A stretch of 64,000 nt of DNA, taken from NCBI RefSeq assembly GCF_000157895.3, contig NC_022663.1:6368278-6432277 (forward strand), written 5' to 3'. Source of the DNA: Mycobacterium kansasii ATCC 12478. Lineage in GTDB: Bacteria > Actinomycetota > Actinomycetes > Mycobacteriales > Mycobacteriaceae. The translations under genes and the position numbers were made by a program. Below, piece after piece: positions 27,664 through 36,930 of this stretch (positions within the stretch are counted from its first letter, which is position 1; every line of letters begins with the position of its first letter). A model generated the notes under the pieces. That model made no database searches, had not been told where the DNA came from, and was given only the letters and a program-made list of their open reading frames with translations.

Positions 27664-30306
27664 ATGACCCAAACAGTCGCGCCGCCCGTGCTGACCGTGC
27701 GATACAACGGAGCTGAGCGCACCTTCGCAGCAGGCCACGATGTCGTTATCGGCCGTGATCTACGCGCCGACGTCCGTGTCGCGGACCCGCTGATCTCGCG
27801 AGTACACCTGTTGCTGCGCTTCGACCAGGGCCGCTGGATCGCCATCGACAACGGCAGCCTCAACGGCCTCTATGTCAGCAACCGCCGCGTACCGGTCGTC
27901 GACATCCACGACGGCCAGCGGATCAACATCGGCAATCCCGACGGTCCGGCGCTGGACTTCGAGGTCGGTCGCCGCCAGCAGGGTTCTGTCGGGCGTCCAC
28001 CGCCGACGACGGCGATGCCGGTGCCGCCAATCCCGAGCGGACCCTGGCCGGCCCACGCGGCGCCGCAGACCGGCGCCCAATGGCAGCCGCACCAGCCGCC
28101 GCCGCAGCCACAAGCGGCACAGCAGCCACCGCCGACCACCCGGATTCCGGCCCAACCGCCCAGCGCGCCACAGCACGCGCCGCCGTCGGGGCCGCCGCCG
28201 CACTATCCGACCGGCGCTCAACCGGTCCGGCCGCAGTCGGGGCCCCAGCCGGCACCGCAGATTTACCGCCCGCCCGCGGCGAGTCCGCCGCCTCCGGCAG
28301 CCGTGCGTCCGAGCGGTGAAACGGGCAACATCGCGACGTCGATGATGAAGATCCTGCGGCCCGGCAAAGCCGCCGGGGAGTTGCCGCCCGGCTCGCTGCG
28401 GATCGGCCGGGCCGACGACAACGACATCGTCATCCCCGAGGTGCTGGCGTCGCGCCACCACGCCACCCTGGTCCCGACGCCCGGCGGCACCGAGATCCGC
28501 GACAACCGCAGCATCAACGGCACTTTCGTCAACGGGGTGCGGGTCGAATCGGCGCTGCTGCATGACGGCGACGTCGTCACGATCGGCAACATCGACCTGG
28601 TTTTCGCCGGCGGCGCGCTGGCGCGTCGCGAAGAGACGTTGCTGGAGACGCGCACCGGCGGTTTGGATGTGCGCGGGGTGACGTGGACGATCGAGAACAA
28701 TAAGACGTTGCTGGACAACATTTCGCTGACCGCGCGCCCGGGAATGCTCACGGCCGTCATCGGTCCCTCCGGCGCGGGCAAGTCGACCTTCGCGCGGTTG
28801 GTGGCCGGCTACACGCATCCGACCAGCGGCACCGTGGCGTTCGAGGGCCACAACGTGCACGCCGAATACGCCTCGCTGCGAAGCAGGATCGGCATGGTCC
28901 CGCAAGACGACGTGGTGCACGGCCAGCTGACCGTCAAACAAGCGCTGATGTATGCCGCCGAGCTGCGGCTGCCGCCCGACACCACCAAGGAAGACCGGGA
29001 ACAGGTGGTTGCCCGGGTACTCGAGGAACTCGAGATGTCCAAGCATCTCGAGACCCGGGTCGACAAGCTGTCGGGCGGTCAACGTAAACGTGCCTCGGTG
29101 GCGCTGGAACTGCTGACCGGACCGTCGCTGCTGATCCTCGACGAACCGACCTCGGGCCTGGACCCGGCGCTGGACCGCCAGGTCATGACCATGCTGCGAC
29201 AGTTGGCCGATGCCGGCCGGGTGGTCCTGGTGGTCACCCATTCGCTGACCTACCTCGACGTCTGCGATCAGGTGCTGCTGCTGGCCCCCGGCGGCAAGAC
29301 GGCGTTCTGCGGGCCGCCCAACCAGATCGGCCCGGCCATGGGCACCACCAACTGGGCCGACATCTTCAGCACGGTCGCCGACGACCCGGACGGCGCCCAG
29401 TCCCGGTATTTGTCGCGCACGGGCCCGCCGCCGCCACCACCGCCGGCCGAGCAACCAGCCGAGTTGGGCGACCCGTCGCACACCAGCCTGTTCCGGCAGT
29501 TCTCCACGATCGCCCGGCGACAGATCCGGTTGATCGTCTCCGACCGCGGCTACTTCGTCTTTCTGGCGCTGCTGCCGTTCATCATGGGTTCGCTGTCGAT
29601 GTCGGTACCCGGTGACGTCGGCTTCGGTTTCCCCAATCCGATGGGCAATGCCCCCAACGAGCCCGGCCAGATCCTGGTGTTGCTCAATGTCGGCGCCGTC
29701 TTCATGGGAACAGCGCTGACCATCCGCGACCTGATCGGTGAGCGGCCCATTTTCCGGAGAGAACAGGCGGTCGGCCTGTCCACCACTGCGTACCTGATCG
29801 CCAAGATCTGTGTGTACACCGTGTTCGCGGTGGTTCAGTCGGCGATCGTCACGATCATCGTGCTGATCGGCAAGGGCGGCCCGACGCAGGGTGCGGTGGC
29901 ATTGGGCAAGCCGGGTCTGGAGCTGTTCGCCGACGTCGCGTTGACCTGCGTCGCCTCAGCGATGCTCGGGCTGGCGTTGTCGGCTATCGCCAAATCCAAT
30001 GAGCAGATCATGCCGCTGCTGGTGGTCGCGGTGATGTCGCAGCTGGTGTTCTCCGGCGGCATGATTCCAGTCACCGGGCGTGCCGGTCTCGACCAGATGT
30101 CTTGGGCCACACCGGCGCGCTGGGGATTTGCGGCCTCGGCGTCCACCGTCGACCTGATCAAGTTGGTGCCCGGCCCGCTGACCCCCAAGGATTCACACTG
30201 GCATCACACGCCCGGCGCGTGGTGGTTCGACATGGGCATGCTGGTTCTGATCAGTGTTTTCTACGTCGGCTTCGTGCGGTGGAAGATCCGCCTGCCGCGA
30301 GGCTGA
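27664..30306 (+). CDS. FHA-domain ABC exporter, Rv1747 homologue
   Basis: 880 residues, similar to M. tuberculosis Rv1747 (865). In order: FHA-1 (about 1-100; GRDLRADVRV, SRVHL, NGSLNG); a long Pro/Gln linker (100-220) with candidate phospho-threonines in PTTAMP and PTTRIP; FHA-2 (about 235-320; GRADDNDIVI, SRHHATL, SINGTFVNG); the nucleotide-binding domain (Walker A GPSGAGKST near 367, signature LSGGQRKRAS, Walker B LLILDEPTSG); and an ABC2 membrane domain with six helices in the last 260 residues. Rv1747 is a PknF substrate linked to export of a phosphoinositide-mannoside-related product. Start ATG 27664 gives the FHA domain directly. Confidence 0.94.
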   Translation: MTQTVAPPVLTVRYNGAERTFAAGHDVVIGRDLRADVRVADPLISRVHLLLRFDQGRWIAIDNGSLNGLYVSNRRVPVVDIHDGQRINIGNPDGPALDFEVGRRQQGSVGRPPPTTAMPVPPIPSGPWPAHAAPQTGAQWQPHQPPPQPQAAQQPPPTTRIPAQPPSAPQHAPPSGPPPHYPTGAQPVRPQSGPQPAPQIYRPPAASPPPPAAVRPSGETGNIATSMMKILRPGKAAGELPPGSLRIGRADDNDIVIPEVLASRHHATLVPTPGGTEIRDNRSINGTFVNGVRVESALLHDGDVVTIGNIDLVFAGGALARREETLLETRTGGLDVRGVTWTIENNKTLLDNISLTARPGMLTAVIGPSGAGKSTFARLVAGYTHPTSGTVAFEGHNVHAEYASLRSRIGMVPQDDVVHGQLTVKQALMYAAELRLPPDTTKEDREQVVARVLEELEMSKHLETRVDKLSGGQRKRASVALELLTGPSLLILDEPTSGLDPALDRQVMTMLRQLADAGRVVLVVTHSLTYLDVCDQVLLLAPGGKTAFCGPPNQIGPAMGTTNWADIFSTVADDPDGAQSRYLSRTGPPPPPPPAEQPAELGDPSHTSLFRQFSTIARRQIRLIVSDRGYFVFLALLPFIMGSLSMSVPGDVGFGFPNPMGNAPNEPGQILVLLNVGAVFMGTALTIRDLIGERPIFRREQAVGLSTTAYLIAKICVYTVFAVVQSAIVTIIVLIGKGGPTQGAVALGKPGLELFADVALTCVASAMLGLALSAIAKSNEQIMPLLVVAVMSQLVFSGGMIPVTGRAGLDQMSWATPARWGFAASASTVDLIKLVPGPLTPKDSHWHHTPGAWWFDMGMLVLISVFYVGFVRWKIRLPRG

Positions 30307-30327
30307 TTGCGGTGCCGGTAGGACGAC

Positions 30328-30858
30328 TCAGCCCCGGCTCGTGGATCGATGCAGGGTGAAACCTATCTGGGGCACCGCCAGCAGGCCCGGTATCAGGGTC
30401 AACAGGACGGATCGTCCGTCGCGCTGGAAGCCCTTTTTCTGGTAGAAGCGCCGCGCCCGGTGGTTCATTTCGGCACACCATAGGACGGCATCGTGCGCGG
30501 GCTCGGAGTTGAGCGCATGATCGAGCAACAACCCGCCGATGCCCCGGCGCTCATCTCCCACGGCCACATAGAGCGCGTCGATCTGGAGGTGGTCAGGGTT
30601 TCCAGGTTCCGGCCCGAAGATAATCATGCCGGCAATTCGTTCCCGCGATTCGGCAAGCCACATGGCCCATCCGGGGCGGCTCACCGTTAACGGGTATTCC
30701 CGATCGACCCACGTCTGCCAATCGAAGAGGTCGAGCAGCTCGGTGGCCACGATTCCCCGGTAGGACAGCCGCCAACTCTGATAGTGCATCGGCGCGACGT
30801 TCGCGTAGTCCGCCGGCTCGGCTTGCCGGATCGAGAAACCGTCGGGCATCTGCGTCAC
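30328..30858 (-). CDS. GNAT-family N-acetyltransferase
   Basis: 176 residues. The GNAT fold is visible: FSIRQAEPADYANVAPMH at the N-terminus, beta-4 DALYVAV, the acetyl-CoA loop DERRGIGGLLLDHAL (Q/RxxGxG/A), and NHRARRFYQKKGFQRDG near the C-terminus. It would transfer an acetyl group to an amine or small molecule; the substrate is unknown. It converges with the Rv1747 homologue (about 20 bases apart) and starts about 100-130 bases from the divergent ligase operon. Confidence 0.85.
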   Translation of the reverse strand: MTQMPDGFSIRQAEPADYANVAPMHYQSWRLSYRGIVATELLDLFDWQTWVDREYPLTVSRPGWAMWLAESRERIAGMIIFGPEPGNPDHLQIDALYVAVGDERRGIGGLLLDHALNSEPAHDAVLWCAEMNHRARRFYQKKGFQRDGRSVLLTLIPGLLAVPQIGFTLHRSTSRG

Positions 30859-30985
30859 GCTCGCTCCCGCTGGTTTGCTCGAGGGGGATGTGTTGAGGGG
30901 AGGGTAGCGCAGCGCCGCCGCGTGGGCCGATTCGCGCCCTGGCGGGTCCGGATGACGCGTGACGCTGCTTTCCTATCATTTGGTG

Positions 30986-32608
30986 ATGGGTGCCGGTGGG
31001 TTCGATACCGTGGGGTCTCCGGCGTTCAGCGCCGAAGAGTCGGCCCGCTACCGTGCGGCCGGTTGGTGGTCGGACACCACGCTGTCCGATGCGGTGCGTC
31101 GAAACGCCGAACTCTCGCCCGGCCGGGCCGCCTATGTCGACCACCCGGGCGGATTGCTGACGTGGAGCGAATTCGACTGTGGCGCAACGATTTTGGCCGA
31201 ACAGCTGGCGGACGTCGGGGTGCTGCGCGGGGATCGGGTGGCGGTGTGGCACGGCGACTCGGCGGCCATCCACGTGCTGTTCATCGCGATCGAGCGCTGC
31301 GGCGCCGTCGTCGTAGGGCTAGGCGCGCGTGCCGGTCCTCGCGAGATCGTCGACATCCTGCGTCAAACCCGGCCGAAAATCCTGATCAGCGATCAGCAGC
31401 ACAGCAGCGTCGCAGCGGACGTGGCCGTCGAATACCCGGTGTCGTTGCTGGTGCTCGGCGGGCACCGGGCAGTGCCGGCGTTGCGCGTCGAGACCGAACC
31501 CGGGGTGCTGGACAGCGACTGCCGGCTCGGGCCTGACGACGTCTTCCTGATCAACTCCACCTCCGGTACCACCGGGCGTCCCAAATGCGTCGTACACACC
31601 CAAAACCGCTGGCATTATTTTCATCTGAAGGCTGTCGCGCACGGGTTGCTGACCGCTGACGACGTGTTCCTGCCGGTCATCGCGACACCGTTCGGGTTCG
31701 GGATCTGGACCAGCCACACGACGCCGATCCATCTCGGTGCCACCGTGGTGGTCCTGGACCGGTTCAGCACACGGGCGGCGGCGGCGGCGATAGCCGCTCA
31801 CCGGGTCAGCGTATTGTGTTGTGTCAGTACGCAGTTGACGATGCTGATGGCCGACGCAGGTTGCCGGGATTACGATCTGAGCTCGCTGCGTGTCGTTTTC
31901 ACCGGCGGTGAGGCGGTGCCGTACCGGCCGGCCGCAGAGTTCGAGGAACTCACCGGAGCCAAGATTTTGCAGTTCTACGGCTCCAACGAGACCGGGCTGC
32001 TCAGCGGGACCACGCTGGATGACGAGCGGCAACGCCGGCTGCGGACCGCTGGACGGGTGGTGCCGGAGATGTCGGTCCGGCTTTTCGACGGGGATCGCGA
32101 CGTCACGACGACGGGCCACGGCCAGCCCGCCTGCCGGGGACCGGCGACCAGCCTCGGCTACCTGGACGGCACCGACCACGACACGCTGTTCACCGCCGAC
32201 GGGTGGATGCGCATGGGTGATCTCTGCGAGATCGACGCCGAGGGGTACCTGACTGTCACAGGCCGGATTTCCGAGTTCATTGTGCGCGGTGGCAAGAACA
32301 TCAGTGCGGCGCAGGTCGAAGACGCCGTGCTGACTCATCCGGCGATTGCCGTGGCCGCCGCGGTCGCGATGCCCGATCCGGTGTTCGGCGAAAAGGTGTG
32401 CCTCTATGCCGAACTCGTCGGCTCGCACACCCTGGAGCTGGCCGAACTGTTGAATCATCTGCTGAGCTTGGGCTATTCCAAAGAGCTACTGCCCGAGCGA
32501 CTGATCGTGGTCGACGAACTGCCTCGTTCCTCGGGTGGCAAGGTCGCCAAGAGCGCGCTCCGCGAAGACATTCGCGCCAGGATGGAGGTCGATGATGAAC
32601 ACTGCTGA
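30986..32608 (+). CDS. AMP-dependent acyl (benzoate-type) CoA ligase
   Basis: 540 residues from ATG 30986 (a GTG at 30959 would add nine). ANL-superfamily enzyme: P-loop-like INSTSGTTGRPKCVVHT near residue 190, FYGSNETG (A5 motif), GDLCEIDAEGYLTVTGR (A7/A8), the NIS hinge region and the C-terminal Lys in SSGGKVAKSAL. N-terminal WWSDTTLSDAVRRNA resembles 2,3-dihydroxybenzoate-AMP and cyclohexanecarboxylate/benzoate CoA ligases rather than long-chain FadDs. It is the first gene of a three-gene operon; its end overlaps the aldolase start by 14 bases, indicating translational coupling. Confidence 0.85.
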   Translation: MGAGGFDTVGSPAFSAEESARYRAAGWWSDTTLSDAVRRNAELSPGRAAYVDHPGGLLTWSEFDCGATILAEQLADVGVLRGDRVAVWHGDSAAIHVLFIAIERCGAVVVGLGARAGPREIVDILRQTRPKILISDQQHSSVAADVAVEYPVSLLVLGGHRAVPALRVETEPGVLDSDCRLGPDDVFLINSTSGTTGRPKCVVHTQNRWHYFHLKAVAHGLLTADDVFLPVIATPFGFGIWTSHTTPIHLGATVVVLDRFSTRAAAAAIAAHRVSVLCCVSTQLTMLMADAGCRDYDLSSLRVVFTGGEAVPYRPAAEFEELTGAKILQFYGSNETGLLSGTTLDDERQRRLRTAGRVVPEMSVRLFDGDRDVTTTGHGQPACRGPATSLGYLDGTDHDTLFTADGWMRMGDLCEIDAEGYLTVTGRISEFIVRGGKNISAAQVEDAVLTHPAIAVAAAVAMPDPVFGEKVCLYAELVGSHTLELAELLNHLLSLGYSKELLPERLIVVDELPRSSGGKVAKSALREDIRARMEVDDEHC

Positions 32609-33368
32609 GCCACGCCCGGGCGGCCTGGAGGTGTGGGCGCCGGCCGTGATGCCCCCGATCGGAGTCGAGCTGTCCCACGAGCAGGCGCTGGCCGTGGCCT
32701 TTCGCCACCTCGCCGCGATCGGGTTCGCGGAGAACATGGCCGGACACATCACCTGGCAACCCGACGGGCACACCGACATGCTGGTCAATCCGTGGGGGTT
32801 GTGGTGGCAGGAGCTCACCGCGTCGGATATCTGCGTGGTGGACGCCGACGCGCGAGTGGTACGCGGCCGGTGGGATGTCACCCCGGCGATCCACATCCAT
32901 ACCGAACTGCACCGCGTCCGGGACGACGCAAGGGTGGTCATTCACAACCACCCCTACTACGTGTGTGTACTGGCCGCGCTGGGCAGGCTGCCCGAGCTGG
33001 TGCATCAGACCGGCTCGCTATTCCTCGACGACCTGTGCCTGGTCGACACCTACCATGGTGAAGTCGACAGCGCTTCCCGCGCCGCGGATCTCGCGGCACA
33101 CATCGGAGACGCCAACCTGACGATCCTGGCCAACCACGGCGTCATCGCAACCGGACGCAGTCTGGCTGAAGCCGTCTACCGCGCCGCGTCGATCGAACGG
33201 GTATGCAAGCTGGCCTACGACGTCATGCTCACCGGCAAGGAACCCGCACAGATGAAGTGGGCGGACATGGCGGGTATGCAACGCTCGCTCGTCGAACGCG
33301 CCGCCGACGTGTACTGGGCCGGTGCCGCGCGGATGGCCATCAAGGCTGATCCGGAAGTTCTGCGGTGA
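32595..33368 (+). CDS. Class II aldolase/adducin family protein
   Basis: 257 residues. GGAGG at 32584-32588 lies 6 bases before ATG 32595 (ATG 32592 is an alternative). Class II aldolase fold: GFAENMAGHITW, HIHTELHRVRDDARVVIHNH (the metal-binding His pair), and a third His in ILANHGVIATG. Members cleave or decarboxylate hydroxy-acids or phosphosugars with Zn or Mn. The phosphosugar-binding residues are not obvious, so a non-sugar substrate made by the neighbouring ligase pathway is plausible. It is coupled to the ligase and followed 6 bases later by the amidohydrolase gene. Confidence 0.87.
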   Translation: MNTAEPRPGGLEVWAPAVMPPIGVELSHEQALAVAFRHLAAIGFAENMAGHITWQPDGHTDMLVNPWGLWWQELTASDICVVDADARVVRGRWDVTPAIHIHTELHRVRDDARVVIHNHPYYVCVLAALGRLPELVHQTGSLFLDDLCLVDTYHGEVDSASRAADLAAHIGDANLTILANHGVIATGRSLAEAVYRAASIERVCKLAYDVMLTGKEPAQMKWADMAGMQRSLVERAADVYWAGAARMAIKADPEVLR

Positions 33369-33374
33369 ACGGCC

Positions 33375-34643
33375 ATGAAATCGATTGATGAGCTGGCCGC
33401 GGACCCGAACTTCACGACCGCCAGGACCGGCGCGGACCGGTCGGTGACGTTTCTGCCCGACCCGCCGCGGGCACAACGGCACTACACGGTGATCTCGGTC
33501 GACGACCACATCGTCGAACCGCCGGATACCTTCACCGGACGCCTGCCCCACAGGTTCGCCGACCGGGCGCCGCACGTCGTGGACACCGACGACGGCGGCC
33601 AGACGTGGGTCTACGACGGTCAGCTGTTGCCCAACGTCGGGTTCAACGCCGTGGTCGGGCGACCGGTCGCTGAGTACGGTTTCGAGCCGATGCGCTTCGA
33701 CGAAATGCGCAGGGGTGCATGGGATATCCATGCGCGCATCAAAGACATGGATCTCAACGGCGTCTACGCCTCGCTGAACTTCCCGTCATTCTTGCCCGGC
33801 TTCGCCGGCCAGCGGCTACAGCAGGTGACCAAGGATCGCGACCTGGCGCTGGCGTCGGTGCGGGCATGGAACGACTGGCATCTGGAGGTCTGGGCGGGCT
33901 CCTATCCCGATCGGATCATTCCCTGTCAGCTGCCGTGGCTGCTGGATCCCGACGTCGGCGCGCAAATGATCTATGAGAACGCCGGGCGCGGCTTTCACGC
34001 CGTCACGTTCAGTGAGAACCCGGCGATGCTGGGGTTACCGAGCATCCATTCGGGCCATTGGGATCCGATGATGGCGGCGTGTGCCGAAACCGGGACCGTG
34101 GTGAATCTGCATATCGGGTCGTCGGGTTCGTCGCCGTCCACCACCGACGACGCGCCGCCCGATGTCGCAGGTGTGCTGTTTTTCGCCTATGCCATTTCGG
34201 CTGCGGTCGACTGGTTGTACTCGGGTCTGCCCAGCAGGTTCCCCGATCTCAAGATCTGTCTGTCGGAGGGCGGAATCGGCTGGGTCGCAGGACTGTTGGA
34301 TCGCCTCGACCACATGCTGAGCTATCACCAGATGTATGGCACCTGGCAGAGCATGGGTGAAACCCTCACTCCGGCAGAGGTTTTCACCCGCAACTTCTGG
34401 TTCTGTGCGGTGGAGGACAAGTCGTCGTTCGTCCAGTACGACCGCATCGGTGCCGACAACATCATGTTGGAAGCCGACTACCCGCACTGTGATTCGACGT
34501 GGCCGCACACCCAACAGACGATCCACGAACAGATCGGTGGGCTGCCTGAGCCGGTGATCCGCAAGGTCACCTGGGAGAACGCCGCGCGGTTGTACCGTCA
34601 CCCGGTACCGGCCGGCATCCAGCGCAGCCCCGATGCCTTCTGA
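33375..34643 (+). CDS. Amidohydrolase_2 family metal-dependent hydrolase/decarboxylase
   Basis: 422 residues. TIM-barrel amidohydrolase_2 features: SVDDHIVEPPDTF (the D-x-H form of the first metal motif), NLHIGSSGS with the strand-5 His, LSEGGIGWVAGLLDRLDHM, and the final metal-site strand NIMLEADYPHCDSTWPHT. Related enzymes are decarboxylases or hydrolases of aromatic and cyclic acids. It is the third gene of the ligase/aldolase/amidohydrolase operon, suggesting a short catabolic route in which a CoA-activated acid is cleaved. The substrate is not determinable. Confidence 0.86.
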   Translation: MKSIDELAADPNFTTARTGADRSVTFLPDPPRAQRHYTVISVDDHIVEPPDTFTGRLPHRFADRAPHVVDTDDGGQTWVYDGQLLPNVGFNAVVGRPVAEYGFEPMRFDEMRRGAWDIHARIKDMDLNGVYASLNFPSFLPGFAGQRLQQVTKDRDLALASVRAWNDWHLEVWAGSYPDRIIPCQLPWLLDPDVGAQMIYENAGRGFHAVTFSENPAMLGLPSIHSGHWDPMMAACAETGTVVNLHIGSSGSSPSTTDDAPPDVAGVLFFAYAISAAVDWLYSGLPSRFPDLKICLSEGGIGWVAGLLDRLDHMLSYHQMYGTWQSMGETLTPAEVFTRNFWFCAVEDKSSFVQYDRIGADNIMLEADYPHCDSTWPHTQQTIHEQIGGLPEPVIRKVTWENAARLYRHPVPAGIQRSPDAF

Positions 34644-34657
34644 CCGCCGGTCCCGGG

Positions 34658-35074
34658 TCAGCCCATGTCGAGATCGGCTTCGGCGCAGTAGACACCGAGC
34701 AGGTCGCGAGCCGAAACGATCCCGGCCGGCATACCGTCCTGCTCCACCAGAACATGACGGATGTAGCGCTGCATCATCCAGTTGGCCACCTGGTCGACGG
34801 TCGCATCGGCGTCGCACCACACCAGCTTGGTGGTGGCGATGTCCAGGGCCCGTACAGTATTCGGGTCTTTCCCGGCGGCCACGACCCGGACGATGTCGCG
34901 TTCGCTGACCAGCGCGGCGGGCCGTTCGTCGTCGCCGATGACAATTGCCCCGACGTTGTCGGCCACCATCGCGTTAGCGACGTCGGCCACGGTGGCGTCG
35001 GCGACGACACGGGCCACCGGGTCACCGGTAACGGTGGAAATCGGAAGCGATCCGGCAGAAGGAAGGGTAGTCAC
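34658..35074 (-). CDS. CBS-domain protein
   Basis: 138 residues, almost entirely two CBS repeats: VARVVADATVADVANAMVADNVGAIVIGDDERPAALVSERD and a second repeat ending YIRHVLVEQDGMPAGIVSARDLLG. Stand-alone two-CBS proteins bind adenine nucleotides and often act as stress or energy sensors. The gene converges with the amidohydrolase gene (14-base gap). No partner is obvious. Confidence 0.87.
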   Translation of the reverse strand: MTTLPSAGSLPISTVTGDPVARVVADATVADVANAMVADNVGAIVIGDDERPAALVSERDIVRVVAAGKDPNTVRALDIATTKLVWCDADATVDQVANWMMQRYIRHVLVEQDGMPAGIVSARDLLGVYCAEADLDMG

Positions 35075-35178
35075 GCCACCATCTCACCCGGCCCCGCCCA
35101 CGCGTTCTAGTGACTTGAGTCCTCAAATCAGGTGGCCTTAGTACCGGTGCGAGTGCCAAGCCAGGCTCGGCTGCCGGG

Positions 35179-35961
35179 CTACGTGACCCAATCAGGTTGC
35201 TGGGCAACGTCGACGGCGGAGAAGTCTTTGTGCCCCAGGCCCGCCACGGTGCCGCCGTCGACGACGAATTCCGAACCGGTGGAATAGCTCGACTCATCAC
35301 TGGCCAGGTACACGACGAGGTTGGACACCTCCTGCGGTTCGCCGGCGCGGCCGAGCGCGGTCTGGAACAGGTCCTCGGGCACCCATTGCGTCATCGGTGT
35401 CCTGACAAGTCCGGGATGAATGGAGTTCACCCGGATTCCGTTGACTCCGAGTTCCACCGCCGTCGACTTGGTCAACCCGCGCACCCCGAACTTGGTCGCG
35501 GTGTAGCCGTGGGAGGCCATGGTGCCGGCCAGCCCTTCGATGGAGGAGACATTGATGATGGACCCGCGGCCCGCGGCTTTCATGGGCTTGACGACCGCGC
35601 GGATGCCCAGGAACACGCCGGTGAGGTTGACGTCGAGAATCCGCCGCCATTCCGACAGTGCGTAGTCCTCGATGGTTCCGATGTTGAGGATGCCGGCGTT
35701 GTTCACCAGGATGTCGAGCCCGCCGAACCTGTTCAGGGCCGCCTCGACCGCTGCCTGCCACTGATCGGGATCGGTGACGTCGAGGTGGACGTAGCAGGCC
35801 GCGGCTCCGATGTCGGCGGCCACGGCTTTGCCCTCCTCGTCGAGGATGTCGCCGAAGACCACTTTGGCGCCCTCGGCCACGAGCGCCCGCACGTGAGAGG
35901 CACCCATTCCCCGGGCGCCTCCGCTGACAAGGGCGACTTTGCCGGTTAGTCGGTTTGGCAT
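35179..35961 (-). CDS. fabG3: SDR close to FabG3 (3alpha/20beta-hydroxysteroid dehydrogenase, Rv2002-like)
   Basis: 260 residues, very similar over the whole length to M. tuberculosis FabG3 (Rv2002), an NADH-dependent hydroxysteroid dehydrogenase. Shared hallmarks are GKVALVSGGARGMGASHVRA, VVFGDILDEEGKAVAA, VNNAGILNIGTIEDYAL, the catalytic Ser in NVSSIEGLAG, YTATK, and the end EFVVDGGTVAGLGHKDFSAV. It stands alone on the minus strand upstream of the CBS gene. It supports a steroid-oxidation theme in the wider region, though the assignment to steroids is by family. Confidence 0.86.
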   Translation of the reverse strand: MPNRLTGKVALVSGGARGMGASHVRALVAEGAKVVFGDILDEEGKAVAADIGAAACYVHLDVTDPDQWQAAVEAALNRFGGLDILVNNAGILNIGTIEDYALSEWRRILDVNLTGVFLGIRAVVKPMKAAGRGSIINVSSIEGLAGTMASHGYTATKFGVRGLTKSTAVELGVNGIRVNSIHPGLVRTPMTQWVPEDLFQTALGRAGEPQEVSNLVVYLASDESSYSTGSEFVVDGGTVAGLGHKDFSAVDVAQQPDWVT

Positions 35962-36084
35962 TCCCCGATACTTCCACGATCACCTCCGCGAAGACCACGG
36001 CCCTCGCCGGTGAGCAGTCCGCTTCGGTACGCTCGGGACCGTCCGCACGCTGGGCCGGTGAGATCCGGAGATTGGTGGGCAATC

Positions 36085-36903
36085 GTGGCGTCTCCCAAGG
36101 TCGACTTCAGCTCGATCGGTTGGGGTTCGGTGGAATGGACGAACTTGGTGACCCTGTACTTGCGTGCGTATGAAAGCCGTTCCCGTAAGCCCATCCTGGG
36201 TGATCGGACGGCCGCCGCAGCGGTGGATCGGATCGACTACGACTTCAAGCGGATACATCGCACCTCGCTGCCCGCCACCAATCAGTATCTGGTCGTGCTG
36301 CGTGCCAAGCAGCTCGACGACTGGTGCGCTCATTTCCTTCGACGGCATCCCGATGCGGTTGTGCTGCACCTTGGCTGCGGGCTGGACAGCCGCGCATATC
36401 GTCTTGCGGTCCCCGCTTCGGCGCAGTGGTTCGATCTCGACCAGCCGAGCGTCATCGACTTGCGGCGCCGGCTCTACCACGAAACGGACAACTACCGGAT
36501 GATTGGTTCGTCGGTGACCGATCCCGGCTGGTTGCAGCAGATTCCGACCGGACGTCCCACGCTGGTCGCCGCCGAAGGGCTGCTGATGTACCTTGCCGAA
36601 GGCGATGTCCGGCAGCTGTTCGCGCGCCTGACCGACCGATTCGAGCACGGCGAAATGCTTTTCGACACCATCTCGCCGATGGGTCCCCGGCTCTCGAAGA
36701 TATTCACCAAAGGCATCGTCAAGTGGGGCATCGGCGATGTCCGAGACATTGAACACTGGAACCCGAGGCTGCGTTTCCGCGAACAGACCTCCGCACTAGC
36801 CAGCTATCAGAAAATCGAGGCGACTCCGGTGCGGTTGATGTACCGACTACTGCATGCGACTCCGTTCGGCGACTATGACGTCTTGAACCGCTTCGAATAC
36901 TGA
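36085..36903 (+). CDS. Class I SAM-dependent methyltransferase, TcmP/LCMT-like
   Basis: 272 residues. The domain resembles leucine-carboxyl-methyltransferase/TcmP O-methyltransferases: NQYLVVLRAKQLDDW, LHLGCGLDSRAYRL (SAM motif I), WFDLDQPSVIDLRRRL (motif II), LVAAEGLLMYLAEGDVRQL. The start is uncertain: GTG 36085 (VASPKVDFSS) leaves a normal promoter spacing to the divergent FabG3-like gene, whereas the frame also stays open back to 36010. It could methylate a polyketide-like or small acidic acceptor. It is followed 27 bases later by an SDR gene on the same strand, probably an operon. Confidence 0.83.
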   Translation: MASPKVDFSSIGWGSVEWTNLVTLYLRAYESRSRKPILGDRTAAAAVDRIDYDFKRIHRTSLPATNQYLVVLRAKQLDDWCAHFLRRHPDAVVLHLGCGLDSRAYRLAVPASAQWFDLDQPSVIDLRRRLYHETDNYRMIGSSVTDPGWLQQIPTGRPTLVAAEGLLMYLAEGDVRQLFARLTDRFEHGEMLFDTISPMGPRLSKIFTKGIVKWGIGDVRDIEHWNPRLRFREQTSALASYQKIEATPVRLMYRLLHATPFGDYDVLNRFEY

Positions 36904-36930
36904 GCCGCCGGATCGACTAGCGTCGAGCGA

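Noticed and set aside
27760..29481. A 573-codon open frame antisense to the Rv1747 homologue
   Set aside because: The plus strand encodes FHA and ABC motifs; the antisense frame is Arg/Gln-rich and unrecognisable.
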